13,230 nt of DNA from CAYWHE01 sp964458125 (GTDB taxonomy: Bacteria; Bacteroidota; Bacteroidia; AKYH767-A; OLB10), in the NCBI GenBank assembly GCA_964458125.1, contig CAYWHE010000110.1, forward strand, positions 1-13,230. Direction: 5' to 3'. The notes beneath the pieces were generated by a model. It searched no databases and had not been told where the DNA came from. It was given only the letters and a program-made list of their open reading frames with translations. Below are positions 1-8,824 of the stretch, in pieces. The position numbers and the translations under genes were made by a program. Each line of letters starts with the position of its first letter. The first letter of the stretch is position 1.

Positions 1-25
1 AATTGCTATTTAAGATGCAAGTTTA

Positions 26-109
26 TTCAATTCGACTGGACTTTTACAAGGACAACGTCCGAAGTGAAAGTCTTAGCCGAATGAATCCCCGATAGCGAGG
101 CGTATCGGG
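26..109 (-). repeat. Dispersed palindromic repeat, copy 1 (inverted relative to copies 2 and 3)
   Basis: Positions 26-88 are the reverse complement of the element at 13040-13102 with three mismatches in 63 nt. The element is itself an imperfect palindrome: the outer arms (TTCATTCGACT ... AGTCGAATTGAA), middle arms (GACTTT ... AAAAGTC) and centre (GGAC TTT GTCC in copies 2 and 3) can fold into one long stem-loop. Next to it, 88-109 forms a second short hairpin with arms CCCGATA / TATCGGG, one bulged G and an AGG loop. No reading frame or transposase is linked to it. It resembles a REP/MITE-like intergenic repeat; the family cannot be named from sequence alone. Confidence 0.85.
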
Positions 110-157
110 ATAATGAAATTACAATTATGAGCATGCAGTGAATTAATTGAATAATTT

Positions 158-181
158 AAAAAGCCTCCGGATGCGATAGGC
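158..181 (-). terminator. Weak candidate terminator downstream of hemG
   Basis: Read on the minus strand, GCCT and AGGC arms (178-181 and 163-166) enclose an 11-nt loop and are followed by five T. The stem is only 4 bp and lies about 125 nt beyond the hemG stop, so this is a weak candidate. Confidence 0.25.
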
Positions 182-207
182 GAAATACCCGGCTACACAC
201 GGCATAA

Positions 208-272
208 TTTGGGTCCGGGACCTGCACCGGGTTTAAGCCCGTGATTTCCGGTTCTGGAGCATGCAGGGGCGT
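208..272 (+). repeat. Diverged repeat, left copy
   Basis: This stretch aligns in the same orientation with 12923-13008. Both read TTTGG, then G or C, then TCCGGGA. About 25 nt later both carry GCCCGTGATT, and then GCATGCAG followed by a G-rich stretch. The right copy has about 20 extra nt before GCATGCAG. The left copy contains small dyads, for example GGTCC-G-GGACC at 212-222. The minus-strand frame through it (stop at 156) looks like a chance reading of repeat DNA, so no gene is called. The surrounding region 110-306 holds nothing else that I can support. Confidence 0.6.
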
Positions 273-306
273 CTGCTGAAATCCGTACTCCCAAACCGAT
301 GTAGTT

Positions 307-831
307 TCATTTTGCTGAACATTCCCCTGCAAACTTCCTGACGGCATCCCAGTCCGTGTATTCATAATCCTGCGAGGTATCGGTGGTCCGTCCTTCGCGT
401 TTGGAGATCATCTTCATGATCATGCGCTTGAAAAAGTCATACTTCGTATATAACAAAGCCCCGGCAAACTGCTCCCGAATCAAGGGCTTCCAGCCGCTCT
501 GGCCGAGAAAATCGTTCATGATTTTCTGCGCTTCAAGGTGCTCCTGCTCATCATCGGACGCTACGGCCAGGCAAACGGAAAAAAAGGCTGACGGCATGCT
601 GTTCAGTTTCGGAGCATAATTGGTAACATAGTGCTGCACGGCGGACTGGTATTTATGGATGTGAATGGACGCGCCGATAATGACCCTGTCGAAACCGCCC
701 GGATCCGGCGGATTGTCGGAAGCGTCAGCCAGCGTAACCCGGTGTCCCAGCGATTGAAGATGATCTCCCATAAAACGGGCGATCTTCCGGGTTTGCCCTT
801 CCGTGGTTCCGTAAAGAATTAAAATGTTCAT
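307..831 (-). CDS. hemG: Menaquinone-dependent protoporphyrinogen IX dehydrogenase (HemG flavodoxin)
   Basis: HemG oxidises protoporphyrinogen IX to protoporphyrin IX, the penultimate step of haem synthesis. It passes electrons through FMN to membrane quinones and acts at the inner face of the cytoplasmic membrane. The 174-aa product has the flavodoxin FMN-phosphate loop at residues 7-14 (YGTTEGQT) and a VIIGASI strand near 50-56. Several blocks match my memory of Escherichia coli HemG (about 181 aa): LNSMPSAFFSV in the middle, then FAGAL, KRMIMKMIS and a C-terminal TDT ... YTDWDAV ... FA. The ATG at 831 opens directly on the first flavodoxin strand (MNILILYGTTEG), so the start is secure. It is the last gene of the co-directional series, 160 bp after the preceding T9SS cargo gene, and probably has its own promoter. 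An ordinary flavodoxin is the alternative, but the C-terminal HemG blocks argue against it. Confidence 0.9.
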   Translation of the reverse strand: MNILILYGTTEGQTRKIARFMGDHLQSLGHRVTLADASDNPPDPGGFDRVIIGASIHIHKYQSAVQHYVTNYAPKLNSMPSAFFSVCLAVASDDEQEHLEAQKIMNDFLGQSGWKPLIREQFAGALLYTKYDFFKRMIMKMISKREGRTTDTSQDYEYTDWDAVRKFAGECSAK

Positions 832-991
832 GGAGTTAATTTTAGAACGGAAAAATAAACCGGGTGGCCGTTAAAAGGAATGATGGAAATCAGCCCCAGT
901 CAACTATTATGTTCTTGCCTAAGGTGAATTCAGGCATTTGATACATCGCACTGAAGGAACGATTTTCAATACCGATCCCTTCCGTTAGTGT

Positions 992-2884
992 TCAGTATAT
1001 GACCGCTTTATAAACATAAACAGTGCCGGGGTATTGGACCTTCAGCAGGTAAACGCCGGCCGGCAAACCGGTGAGATCAAGCTGGATCCGGTTTAATGCC
1101 TCGTCCGGCAGAATCCTGAAATCCTTTATCCCGGAGCCGTTGATGTGTTCGATGGAGATGTTGACAGGTCTGATTCCAAATTCGCCTGGTTGAAAAGTGA
1201 ACAGGCCATTGGTGGGATTGGGATAAACCCTTCCGGGACCTGTTTCCGGGTAACCGGGCAGACCGGTCAAAATGACGGAGGATGAGGAAGCGCAGCCGTT
1301 GCTGTCGGTAACAATGACGAAATAGCTTCCCGGCTGCGGGTACACATAAAAGGAATCCGTAGCTCCCGGAATGATGCCGGAAGCGTCATACCACTGGTAC
1401 GAAAAAGCCGGCGTGCAGAAAAGGGTGTCGGCGGAGGAGGTGATGACCGGAACCGGTGGGTTTTGAAATTCATTTATAAAACCAGGAAGCGTTAAGGTGT
1501 CACAACCGGCCGGATTGCAGGCAATCAGCGTAACGTCAAAACTTCCATAGCTGTTGTAACAGATGCCGTGTGGGTTTTGCTCATTGCTGGTGGCGCTGTC
1601 CGCACCAGGAAAGAACCATTGCCAGGAGGTCGGGTTATTCGTGCTCAGATCAAAAAAGTCTATGCAATGTTTATCGCAAAATGAGGTATCGGAGGATTGC
1701 AGGGAAACAACGGGAATATTCAGGGGAGCGGTTATATAATCCGGAACAAAATTAGGTAGTCCCAGTAGTCCGTATTTACCGTTCAGGTAAAGCCCGTTAT
1801 TTATATAATTGCATAAAAGCCCCGCGGAATCGGGGTTTTGAATGATGCCAAGGTATTGCTGAAACCGCAATGAGGTATATATTTTTTTATCCGGTCCCAG
1901 CTGCAAAGCGCAAAAATAATAGTCATTTGGATTGGTGGCCACCATTACCCGGCTGTTCAGGATGGCGGCAGGCGATCCGGTGGAGAGGTCAAACTGGTAA
2001 AGAGCGGACGGCACATCCAGTTTTGTTCCGTATAATTTTGTTCCATCCGGGGAAAATTCCACTCCATAGGTCCAGTTCATATCCGGGGATTGGACGGAAA
2101 TCAGGTTACTTGCCAATCCGGTGAGATTATCAAAGTCCAGTATATCAAAAGATTGTTTTTGCCACATGGCCAACGCCAGTTTATTTCCCTGCCGGTTGGC
2201 TTTCATGTAGCCGGCTGTGTTGCCGGGATCCAGGGCATGAATCGGACCGGCCCCGCTGACCACGGGAACCGGATTCAACCCGGCTGTATCCAGGAGGTAG
2301 GCGTAAATATCATCGGAGGTCCAGTCGTTGACCAGGATCCAGTAATCCCGGTTGTTGCCATGTTTCACCGCAGTAACCTTTTCATAAACCGGTAAACGGA
2401 TGGGCCCGTTTTTAAAGGAAACATCACCCAGGCCGCCCTGCAAATTCATGTTGACAATGGAATAATTCAGCCCGTCTCCCAGGGCCATTCCATTGTGATT
2501 ATAATCCACGGTAAAAATGAAATAAAGGCTGTCACAGCCGGGTTTTTTCAGGATGATGGCGCTTTGCGTGGCCGAGGCATTTCCCAATAATCCAAACCCA
2601 TTGGGCATTTGTACATGGGTTCCGTTAAACACCTGCTGGCCGTCGGTATAAAACAAAAGGTTACCGCTGCTGTCGGAAATGGATGCCACCCCTTCATAAT
2701 TATTGAGTGCGCCATTGGTAACCGCTATTGGGGCACCTGAGCTGAATTCAACTCCGGCATGATCACCGAAATACCAGTTCCATGCTTCTTTTTGCCCAAA
2801 TCCCGTCCGACATAAGCCGAATGAGATCAGGAACAACCCCGCCGCCCTCAGAAATCTTATTGTACTTTTTTTCACCTGCAACAT
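992..2884 (-). CDS. Secreted beta-propeller protein with PKD, Ig-like and T9SS type A sorting domains
   Basis: Exported protein of 630 aa; function unknown, probably at the cell surface or released. Residues 1-31 form a signal peptide (KK and R, then a core around AAGLFLISFGL, cleavage near GFGQ). Residues 32 to about 398 start with the NWYFGDHAGVEFSSG and EGVASISDSSGNLLFYTDG blocks typical of a Bacteroidota propeller-like family and include a later EFSPDGTKLYG motif. Residues 400-470 resemble a PKD domain (FFDLSTNNPTSWQWFFPGAD, then YGSFDVTLIA) with several cysteines. An Ig-like module (SYQWYDASG ... YFVIVTDSNGC) spans about 478-540. The T9SS sorting domain runs from 553 (VYPNPTNG) to the end (LPAGVYLLKV). 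I chose the ATG at 2884 because the upstream GTG at 2899 would add five residues before the signal peptide. It follows the 3092-5257 gene after 207 bp containing a probable terminator, so it may be transcribed separately. Confidence 0.85.
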   Translation of the reverse strand: MLQVKKSTIRFLRAAGLFLISFGLCRTGFGQKEAWNWYFGDHAGVEFSSGAPIAVTNGALNNYEGVASISDSSGNLLFYTDGQQVFNGTHVQMPNGFGLLGNASATQSAIILKKPGCDSLYFIFTVDYNHNGMALGDGLNYSIVNMNLQGGLGDVSFKNGPIRLPVYEKVTAVKHGNNRDYWILVNDWTSDDIYAYLLDTAGLNPVPVVSGAGPIHALDPGNTAGYMKANRQGNKLALAMWQKQSFDILDFDNLTGLASNLISVQSPDMNWTYGVEFSPDGTKLYGTKLDVPSALYQFDLSTGSPAAILNSRVMVATNPNDYYFCALQLGPDKKIYTSLRFQQYLGIIQNPDSAGLLCNYINNGLYLNGKYGLLGLPNFVPDYITAPLNIPVVSLQSSDTSFCDKHCIDFFDLSTNNPTSWQWFFPGADSATSNEQNPHGICYNSYGSFDVTLIACNPAGCDTLTLPGFINEFQNPPVPVITSSADTLFCTPAFSYQWYDASGIIPGATDSFYVYPQPGSYFVIVTDSNGCASSSSVILTGLPGYPETGPGRVYPNPTNGLFTFQPGEFGIRPVNISIEHINGSGIKDFRILPDEALNRIQLDLTGLPAGVYLLKVQYPGTVYVYKAVIY

Positions 2885-2964
2885 CCAAAAGAAAACCACA
2901 AGGTAGTGATTTCTTTACACCCGTTAAATTTGAAAGGCGGGGGCAGTCCGGGATAATGAAGTTG

Positions 2965-2987
2965 AAAACCGGGAAAACGATACCCGG
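2965..2987 (-). terminator. Probable rho-independent terminator of the 3092-5257 gene
   Basis: Read on the minus strand, CCGGG (2987-2983) pairs with CCCGG (2973-2969) around a 9-nt loop, followed directly by TTTT (2968-2965). It lies about 105 nt beyond the stop at 3092 and about 80 nt before the next start at 2884. Confidence 0.45.
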
Positions 2988-3017
2988 AAGCATTTTCCTT
3001 TTTAAATGTGAAGTATG

Positions 3018-3030
3018 CCTTATGATAAGG
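3018..3030. promoter_or_regulatory. Short perfect palindrome between two T9SS cargo genes
   Basis: CCTTAT-G-ATAAGG is a perfect 6-bp dyad around one central base, in the gap between the stop at 3092 and the start at 2884. It could be an operator half-site pair, but no second copy was seen, so no regulator is proposed. Confidence 0.2.
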
Positions 3031-3091
3031 GCGTTACTATTCAGCATTCCCCTCGAATATATTCACCTCATGAATTCCTGCTTTTTCTTTC

Positions 3092-5257
3092 TTATTGCTT
3101 TATAAATCTGCCTCTGAAAACCCTTCCTTCTGCAAGCACCTGTACCAGGTACATTCCTTTTGGCAGCGATGCCGCATCCAGATGTATCACTTCTTCTTCG
3201 CTTAAAGCAGGAATATTTTTATTCATGACAAGTTGTCCGTGCACATTGTATATGCTCAATGAGCCGTTTGCAATACCACTGCTTAGGGAAACGGAAAACT
3301 GATTCGTGACCGGATTCGGAATGATCTCCATTGACTGTGTCGAAATCGCTTCTTCCGTATATCCGTTTTCCACCCGCGGGCTTTGCGTGGCAAAACTTTT
3401 TATGGAAGAATAATTGGAGTAAATGGCCGTACCCGTACTGTTGCATTTAGTGGCCACTTTCCATTGGTAACCCATGCCAGGTTGCAATCCCGTCATCATA
3501 TAAAATGGCGTACTGATACCCGATACTGTTGTCCATGCCGTAGTGCCTGTTGTACGGTATTGAATCCGGAAAGTATTGCTGCAGGAGGGGGGATTCCAGT
3601 TTGCCTGTGCTGATGTACTCAGAATATTAGTGGTAGTTAATCCAGAAGATGGTGCCGGGCATTTTATAGTTACAGTGGTATCCTGCTCTCCACAGCTTTC
3701 ATCAAACGTTTTTATGGTGTAGGTACCGGGGGCGAGATTGGTAAAGGCATGTGAAACAACGGCGCCGACACTGTCCCATTGTACAATAGAACTATTACCT
3801 TTCCATAGCTCCATGTGCGGCCATGAATTAAAACTGCCGCTACTGTTAACTGTTATCTTCCCGTTGTTGCAGCTTGCATTGTTTACATTAGTTACTGCTG
3901 CTGCTGCATTGAAATTATAAGTAAAATCAGCGCATGGGCTTAATTTTGTTAACCGTGTGCCGTAAGGCGGAACAGTATCATTGATGAGCAGGTAAAGGTT
4001 GCCTGTTACCTCTCCAATAAGAATACCGTCATACTCACCAAAATACTCTTCATGATTGCCATTGGAAAGATTTTTCTGAAACAGGATTGCACCGGTTGCC
4101 GTATCAAGCTGGACCAGGTAATTGTTCAGTGGCTGGGCGGGATTAACATTCTTAGCGACAAGCCATCCTATAGACCAATCATCAGGCCATGCCGAAGTAA
4201 CCAGGGTATTTGACCACTGCAACGCTCCTGCATCATCATATGCTTTCATGCCGGTACTGGTGGAAATTACAAACCATGGAACGGTAGTTGGTACCAAAAT
4301 ACTGGTACCACCGGCCCATGGAAAGAGTTCCGCATTAGTAATAGTTTTTGTCCATTGCACCGCACCGGTAACTCCATCCAGCTTTCTTAATTTTATATGG
4401 TGGTTTGCTCCATTGATAATTTCATTGGAAAAATAATATCCGTAAGCGGCCGACAACTTCTGTGCAGAACTTTCATCGGAAACTTCAGTGAACTGCTTCT
4501 CAAAAAGCAAGGTGCCCGCGGGTGAATATTTTAAAACAAACGTTTTGTCATAGGTACCGGCCGGCGCAGAAACAGTTGCTTTTTTTCCGCATACAATGAC
4601 ATTACCTGCCGTATCCGTGACAATGCTCATGGGTTTGGTTCTGTTACCTGAGGTGTATTTGGTTTTTTTCCAAACCAGCCCTCCTGTTGCATTGTATTTG
4701 GCAATGGCGATTCCGTTGCACAAGTAAGCCCCGCATTGCGCCACCGCAGTTCTGCCGGCAAGAACGGTATTTCCGGCGGAGTCGGTAACCGTTGCAATAA
4801 TTCTGTTGATTCCGGCGGTTATAATATCCCACTGAATACCGCCCGATGTGTCAACAGCAATGAGGTGCGATGTGGTTGTTGTGGTATTGTATCCCAATAT
4901 CCCCCCCATAGGCCATTCATCACCGGTATTATAGGGATATCCGCCAAGGCCCCAAAGTTCAGCCGGAGAATCTGAAATTTTCACGGCAGGGGATAAAGCC
5001 ACATTCCATTGCAAATTTCCGGCTGAATCATATTTGGAAATGTACCCTTGTATGGAATCGCCAGTGGCATTAATTGTTTCATTGCTGGTGGTATATATCC
5101 ATTCCCCCATGACATCCTTATGATAATGAAATGAAACAGGATGTGACGGGAAGGCGCCTCCCGACAAGGATTGGGTGTGCGACCATTTTTTGTTGAGCTG
5201 TGCGTGAGCATTCAATACGAGTGCTATGGCTGCAATCAGGAAAGAAAGTTTTTTCAT
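3092..5257 (-). CDS. Secreted propeller / SprB-like / fibronectin III protein with T9SS type A sorting domain
   Basis: Exported protein of 721 aa, function unknown. Residues 1-20 are a clear signal peptide (MKKLSFLIAAIALVLNAHAQ, cleavage after AHA). About residues 60-440 contain a recurring strand-turn-strand motif: YDSAGNLQWN, DTSGGIQWD, YNATGGLVWKK, YSPAGTLLFEK, DDAGALQWSN and TATGAILFQK. This fits a PQQ/propeller-like fold. About 455-532 resemble a SprB-type repeat (ASCNNGKITVNSSG ... GTYTIKTFDESCGEQDTTVTI). Residues 533-625 are a fibronectin type III domain (ANWNPPSCSNTFRIQYRTTG, then LQPGMGYQWKVATKC). The T9SS sorting domain starts at 645 (IIPNPVTNQF) and ends with LPKGMYLVQV and the basic tail RGRFIKQ. 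The ATG at 5257 opens directly on the signal peptide. Such adhesion-type modules often occur in surface or matrix-binding proteins, but the ligand cannot be inferred. Confidence 0.87.
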   Translation of the reverse strand: MKKLSFLIAAIALVLNAHAQLNKKWSHTQSLSGGAFPSHPVSFHYHKDVMGEWIYTTSNETINATGDSIQGYISKYDSAGNLQWNVALSPAVKISDSPAELWGLGGYPYNTGDEWPMGGILGYNTTTTTSHLIAVDTSGGIQWDIITAGINRIIATVTDSAGNTVLAGRTAVAQCGAYLCNGIAIAKYNATGGLVWKKTKYTSGNRTKPMSIVTDTAGNVIVCGKKATVSAPAGTYDKTFVLKYSPAGTLLFEKQFTEVSDESSAQKLSAAYGYYFSNEIINGANHHIKLRKLDGVTGAVQWTKTITNAELFPWAGGTSILVPTTVPWFVISTSTGMKAYDDAGALQWSNTLVTSAWPDDWSIGWLVAKNVNPAQPLNNYLVQLDTATGAILFQKNLSNGNHEEYFGEYDGILIGEVTGNLYLLINDTVPPYGTRLTKLSPCADFTYNFNAAAAVTNVNNASCNNGKITVNSSGSFNSWPHMELWKGNSSIVQWDSVGAVVSHAFTNLAPGTYTIKTFDESCGEQDTTVTIKCPAPSSGLTTTNILSTSAQANWNPPSCSNTFRIQYRTTGTTAWTTVSGISTPFYMMTGLQPGMGYQWKVATKCNSTGTAIYSNYSSIKSFATQSPRVENGYTEEAISTQSMEIIPNPVTNQFSVSLSSGIANGSLSIYNVHGQLVMNKNIPALSEEEVIHLDAASLPKGMYLVQVLAEGRVFRGRFIKQ

Positions 5258-5275
5258 AATGCTTTTGTCTTTAGG

Positions 5276-5283
5276 TTTGGGTA
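5276..5283 (-). promoter_or_regulatory. TACCCAAA motif upstream of the 3092-5257 gene
   Basis: On the minus strand this reads TACCCAAA, about 20 nt before the ATG at 5257. The same 8-mer sits at the start of the histidine kinase gene (12765-12772). On the plus strand, GGGTATTTTGTC here parallels GGGTATTTTATC at 9049-9060, in the gap upstream of the first T9SS gene. It is a short motif and chance matches are possible. Confidence 0.2.
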
Positions 5284-5317
5284 TTTTGTCTGGATTTTTT
5301 AACTGATGGTTGAGGTC

Positions 5318-5352
5318 AAAAGCCGGAATTCTTCCATCTGACCCAGGCTTTT
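5318..5352. terminator. Candidate hairpin terminator after the 5381-7186 gene
   Basis: Arms AAAAGCC (5318-5324) and GGCTTTT (5346-5352) form a 7-bp stem with a 21-nt loop, in the 123-bp gap between the stop at 5381 and the start at 5257. On the minus strand the T tract is part of the stem, so termination may be inefficient. The long loop keeps confidence low. Confidence 0.3.
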
Positions 5353-5380
5353 TTAACTTTTAACTTTTGCTTTTAAGTCC

Positions 5381-7186
5381 TCACTCCACCACCAGCTTTT
5401 TCACTTCCCTCATTCCATTCTGCTCAAACACCAGTTGATAAATTCCTTTTGAGAGTTTTTCAATATTCAGTTCTATACTGTTTTCGCCAGACTGTGATGT
5501 GCTTTTTAGTTGCAACACATTTCTGCCTGAAATGTCCAGCAAATGGAATTCATATCTTATTGCTTTTAAACTGGTGAAAGAAACATGCAACTTGGAAGTA
5601 GCTGGGTTTGGATAAAAGGCCAGGTTGTTATTCCATGACACCGTTTCTTGCATTGATTCCCCCAGCCTTGCATTACTTCCGCATGAAACGATGCTTTGGT
5701 TGCATATATAATCTGAATTATAATTTACGGCAATGCTTCTTAATTTTGTTTTTATTTTTTTGGTGTAGGTGGTATCTTCACTGACGCCATAGGTAGTATA
5801 AACAGGCACCTGAAGTACAAATGAATCACTCGGGCAGTATTCGTTACAGGTAGCACCGTTGAAATAAATACGCGATATGTATGCATCGGTTTTCCCGATG
5901 GCTGTTGCATCGGTAATTCCCGAAAAAATGCGGATCCCTGCCGAATAGTCTGTGGTATCGGAATAGTCAATGGCTGCGGTTTGGTTCAAACCCACATCAT
6001 TATAATTATAAAGTGCGGAGGGTGTGCAGGTGAGGTCGGTTTTCACCACGATTACTCCGCTACCGCCTGCTGCGCTGGCGCGTGTTCCTGTAAAATATAA
6101 GTTGCCTCCCACAGAGGTATTCGGCCTTTCCAGCGCATCATAAGCTGTTGTATTATAGTTGCCACCGGTAATTCCGTTAACAGCGGTCAATGTCTTATGA
6201 ACATATACACTTCCTAACGTATTTGCCCGTCCCATAAACATGGATTGCAGGCCATTGCCACTCACAATGCCTCCGACAAGATACTCACCCGAAATCATTG
6301 GCTTAATAACCGTATATTGATCATCGGTGGCATACTGGTAAGCTGTTGCGCCGATAAAGTTGCCTGTTGAAGCGTCAACCGATACGATTAAACCATCATC
6401 ACCTGTACCGGTCTGGGGGTCGTTAATAAGCCCGGCAATGAAAAGTGTTCCTCCATCAGGACTTTGGCAAATGCTGTTACCGACAACCTTTGACTGATAT
6501 GCCGATCCGGAAATATTTAAACGGTAGGTATTAGCCCAGGTGATGCTTCCGGTATTGCTAAATTTCATTACAATCAGGTTGGTATTGTTTGTAAGCACAG
6601 AAGCTCCGCAGGCGTAATATGTATTCGATGCATTATTGGCAGCAATCACACAATTAAGCACGTCGGAGCCACTGCGGAAATCAATTTTATATTGCATATT
6701 CACCGTTCCTGAATTGCTGATCCTGCTGATCAAGGCATCGGCTCCACCCTTGGCAACGGTTCCGGTTAACCCGTTGGTTGAAACCCTGCCTACGGCAACA
6801 TATCCTCCGTTTGTTGAATAACCGTTTGCACATACCGATGTGGCCTTGCTGTTGTACCATTTATTCGTCAAAGAATCTGCATCGTTTTTAAAAGCAAAAC
6901 CCTTGTTAACATAAACAGTGTTTCCATTGCGGCTGGTGCGTATAAACCGCACTTCATCATACTTGGTAAGTCCGGCCGAATCTGTATAGGAAAGATGGGC
7001 CACTCCCACTCCGACATTGTAAAATGAAGTATCATTACCATTACTATTATGCCGGGTGCAAACTCCATCATAGAGGTAATGCTGCTTTGACGGGCTGGCC
7101 GATGATCCAAACCATCGTTGAAAATACTGTGCATTCAGCTTAACAGAGTAAACCAATGCCGCTGTCAGGATAATTGCTGTTTTCAT
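5381..7186 (-). CDS. Secreted propeller-like protein with T9SS type A sorting domain
   Basis: Exported protein of 601 aa without a recognised enzymatic domain. Residues 1-20 are a signal peptide (MKTAIILTAALVYSVKLNAQ). The body has degenerate propeller-type repeats with GGYVAVGR, DALISRISNSG, VMKFSNTGSITW, GGTLFIAGL, GLIVSVDASTG and VIVVKTDLT elements. These are looser versions of the repeats in the next gene upstream (7223-8824), so the two may be distant paralogues. Cysteines cluster before the C-terminus (ATCNEYCPS, YICNQSIVSCG). The sorting domain starts at residue 524 (FYPNPATSKLHVSF) and ends with LSKGIYQLVFEQ and KKLVVE. The ATG at 7186 opens directly on the signal peptide. Only 36 AT-rich bp separate it from the stop of the preceding gene, so the two are probably co-transcribed. 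A weak hairpin follows it. Confidence 0.85.
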   Translation of the reverse strand: MKTAIILTAALVYSVKLNAQYFQRWFGSSASPSKQHYLYDGVCTRHNSNGNDTSFYNVGVGVAHLSYTDSAGLTKYDEVRFIRTSRNGNTVYVNKGFAFKNDADSLTNKWYNSKATSVCANGYSTNGGYVAVGRVSTNGLTGTVAKGGADALISRISNSGTVNMQYKIDFRSGSDVLNCVIAANNASNTYYACGASVLTNNTNLIVMKFSNTGSITWANTYRLNISGSAYQSKVVGNSICQSPDGGTLFIAGLINDPQTGTGDDGLIVSVDASTGNFIGATAYQYATDDQYTVIKPMISGEYLVGGIVSGNGLQSMFMGRANTLGSVYVHKTLTAVNGITGGNYNTTAYDALERPNTSVGGNLYFTGTRASAAGGSGVIVVKTDLTCTPSALYNYNDVGLNQTAAIDYSDTTDYSAGIRIFSGITDATAIGKTDAYISRIYFNGATCNEYCPSDSFVLQVPVYTTYGVSEDTTYTKKIKTKLRSIAVNYNSDYICNQSIVSCGSNARLGESMQETVSWNNNLAFYPNPATSKLHVSFTSLKAIRYEFHLLDISGRNVLQLKSTSQSGENSIELNIEKLSKGIYQLVFEQNGMREVKKLVVE

Positions 7187-7222
7187 GTTGTTTTGATTTT
7201 ATTGGAATATTTCTTTAATTAA

Positions 7223-8824
7223 TTAATATTTAATAAACCGGGATACGCGGGTTGAATTACCTGAACTGACCCTCAGCAGGTATATTCCCGGAGAAAGTTT
7301 TTCTATATCCAAAGTGGTTTCAGGATTTCCGGTTGCGGTGATTGATTTTTTTCTGATCAGCACCTTACCGGGGATGTCCATAATTTCGATGGTTTCCGTC
7401 GAGCCCGGATGATCGGACCGGATGGTTATCCGGTTATTGGCTGGGTTGGGATAAATAGTGATTGGTGGTTTGGAATCATATTCATTTATTTCAAGTGATG
7501 TGCACAGGGTATGCATTAAAAATCCACTGGTAATGGCTGAAGGCGGTATGGCAACCGTAAAAGTCTGCGGTGAAGCCTGCGGAAATATATTAACAGAAAC
7601 TGGAGATGCAGAGAAATTTGTGGCGGTTGCAGGGGTGCTTTCATTACAGTCGCTGGTTCCGGCGCTATCCATTTTTACAAGGTATAAACGCTGCTGTAAT
7701 GTATTGACGATGCTGGCTTCATATCCAACGGAAATATACCCTCCATCATTGGTTGGCTGAATTCCAGAACCCTCATCAAAAAGGGGACCGCCAAATGACT
7801 TTGACCATTGCAGGAAACCAAGCGAGTCGGCTTTTACCACATAGACATCGGTTGGACCTGCAATCTGGGTTCGTGAAACCCCATTAATAATATACCCGCC
7901 ATCGCTGGTGAGCGACAAGCTCTTTGCTGTTTCATTATCCGAAGCGGTGCCGTATGTACGAAACCATAGCACATTGCCGGCGGAGTCGGTTTTAATCACA
8001 TAATAATCGTAATATAAATTAAACGTGCTGTCTGTTGTGCCGGCTATTAAATATCCCTTATCAGGAGTTTGAATCAGTGAACGAGCTTCATCATAAACTT
8101 CCGTGCCAAGCCGTTTTTCCCATTCGGCATTTCCTGCAGCATCTGCCTTTATGAGATAAAAATCGGTGTTGCTTGTTAATGAATTGGTGGTTCTTCCTGC
8201 AATAATATATCCCCCGTTATAGCATTGCCTGACTGAATACCCTGCGTCAAACCCCCCTCCTCCAAAAGACTTTACCCAGGATGTATCGCCTGCTGAATTT
8301 GTTTTAATCAACAGTACATCTGACGTGTCTGTGCCGCTGAAATTTGCCTGTCCCGTAATGATATATCCGCTGTCGGCGGTTTGCTGTATATCATAGCCGA
8401 CAGCGCTCATTGCCCCGCCAAAGGTTCGTGTCCAGAGCGTGTCTCCAACAGAATCAGTCCTTACAAGATAAACGTCTGACAAGCCTGAAACAGAGTTGGT
8501 ACAGTAGCCTGTGATGATAAAGCCTCCGTCATTGGCAGGCTCTATGGCATTAGCTCCTTCAATACCAATACCTCCATAAGTTTTTGCCCAAAGCGCGTCA
8601 CCATTAATATTTATTTTAAGCAAATATGCGTCCTTGTCGCTTCCTGCAGCAATATCAGTCGCTCCAGTGATGACAAACCCGCCGTCACCTGTTTGAATGA
8701 CGTCCGTACCGAATGTGCCGTCAGTTACCGCAGGTACATCATATGACTTTTGAAACGTGATTTGTGCAAACAGGCTGATGTTTGCAGATATCAGTAGTAT
8801 CAAAAGCCGAAAATGCTTTCCCAT
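7223..8824 (-). CDS. Secreted seven-repeat beta-propeller protein with T9SS type A sorting domain
   Basis: Exported protein of 533 aa, molecular function unknown. The signal peptide begins at the ATG at 8824 (MGKHFRLLILLISANISLFAQ). An upstream in-frame ATG at 8914 would put 30 polar residues before it, so I prefer 8824. The body holds seven consecutive repeats of about 52 residues with the pattern DGGYIITG, then D-YLIKTDSAGD, then W-KSFGG. That number fits a closed seven-bladed propeller. A linker rich in S, T, A and P follows. The sorting domain runs from residue 456 (TIYPNPANNR) through LSPGIYLLRV to SRFIKY. It is the first of four co-directional T9SS cargo genes, with 36 bp to the next one, and lies downstream of a two-component cassette across a 251-bp gap. 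It could be structural, adhesive or carbohydrate-binding; the sequence does not decide. Confidence 0.87.
   Translation of the reverse strand: MGKHFRLLILLISANISLFAQITFQKSYDVPAVTDGTFGTDVIQTGDGGFVITGATDIAAGSDKDAYLLKININGDALWAKTYGGIGIEGANAIEPANDGGFIITGYCTNSVSGLSDVYLVRTDSVGDTLWTRTFGGAMSAVGYDIQQTADSGYIITGQANFSGTDTSDVLLIKTNSAGDTSWVKSFGGGGFDAGYSVRQCYNGGYIIAGRTTNSLTSNTDFYLIKADAAGNAEWEKRLGTEVYDEARSLIQTPDKGYLIAGTTDSTFNLYYDYYVIKTDSAGNVLWFRTYGTASDNETAKSLSLTSDGGYIINGVSRTQIAGPTDVYVVKADSLGFLQWSKSFGGPLFDEGSGIQPTNDGGYISVGYEASIVNTLQQRLYLVKMDSAGTSDCNESTPATATNFSASPVSVNIFPQASPQTFTVAIPPSAITSGFLMHTLCTSLEINEYDSKPPITIYPNPANNRITIRSDHPGSTETIEIMDIPGKVLIRKKSITATGNPETTLDIEKLSPGIYLLRVSSGNSTRVSRFIKY

Noticed and set aside
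156..365. Minus-strand frame of 69 codons overlapping the end of hemG
   Set aside because: It overlaps hemG out of frame, covers the diverged repeat, has no domain and starts inside a secure gene.
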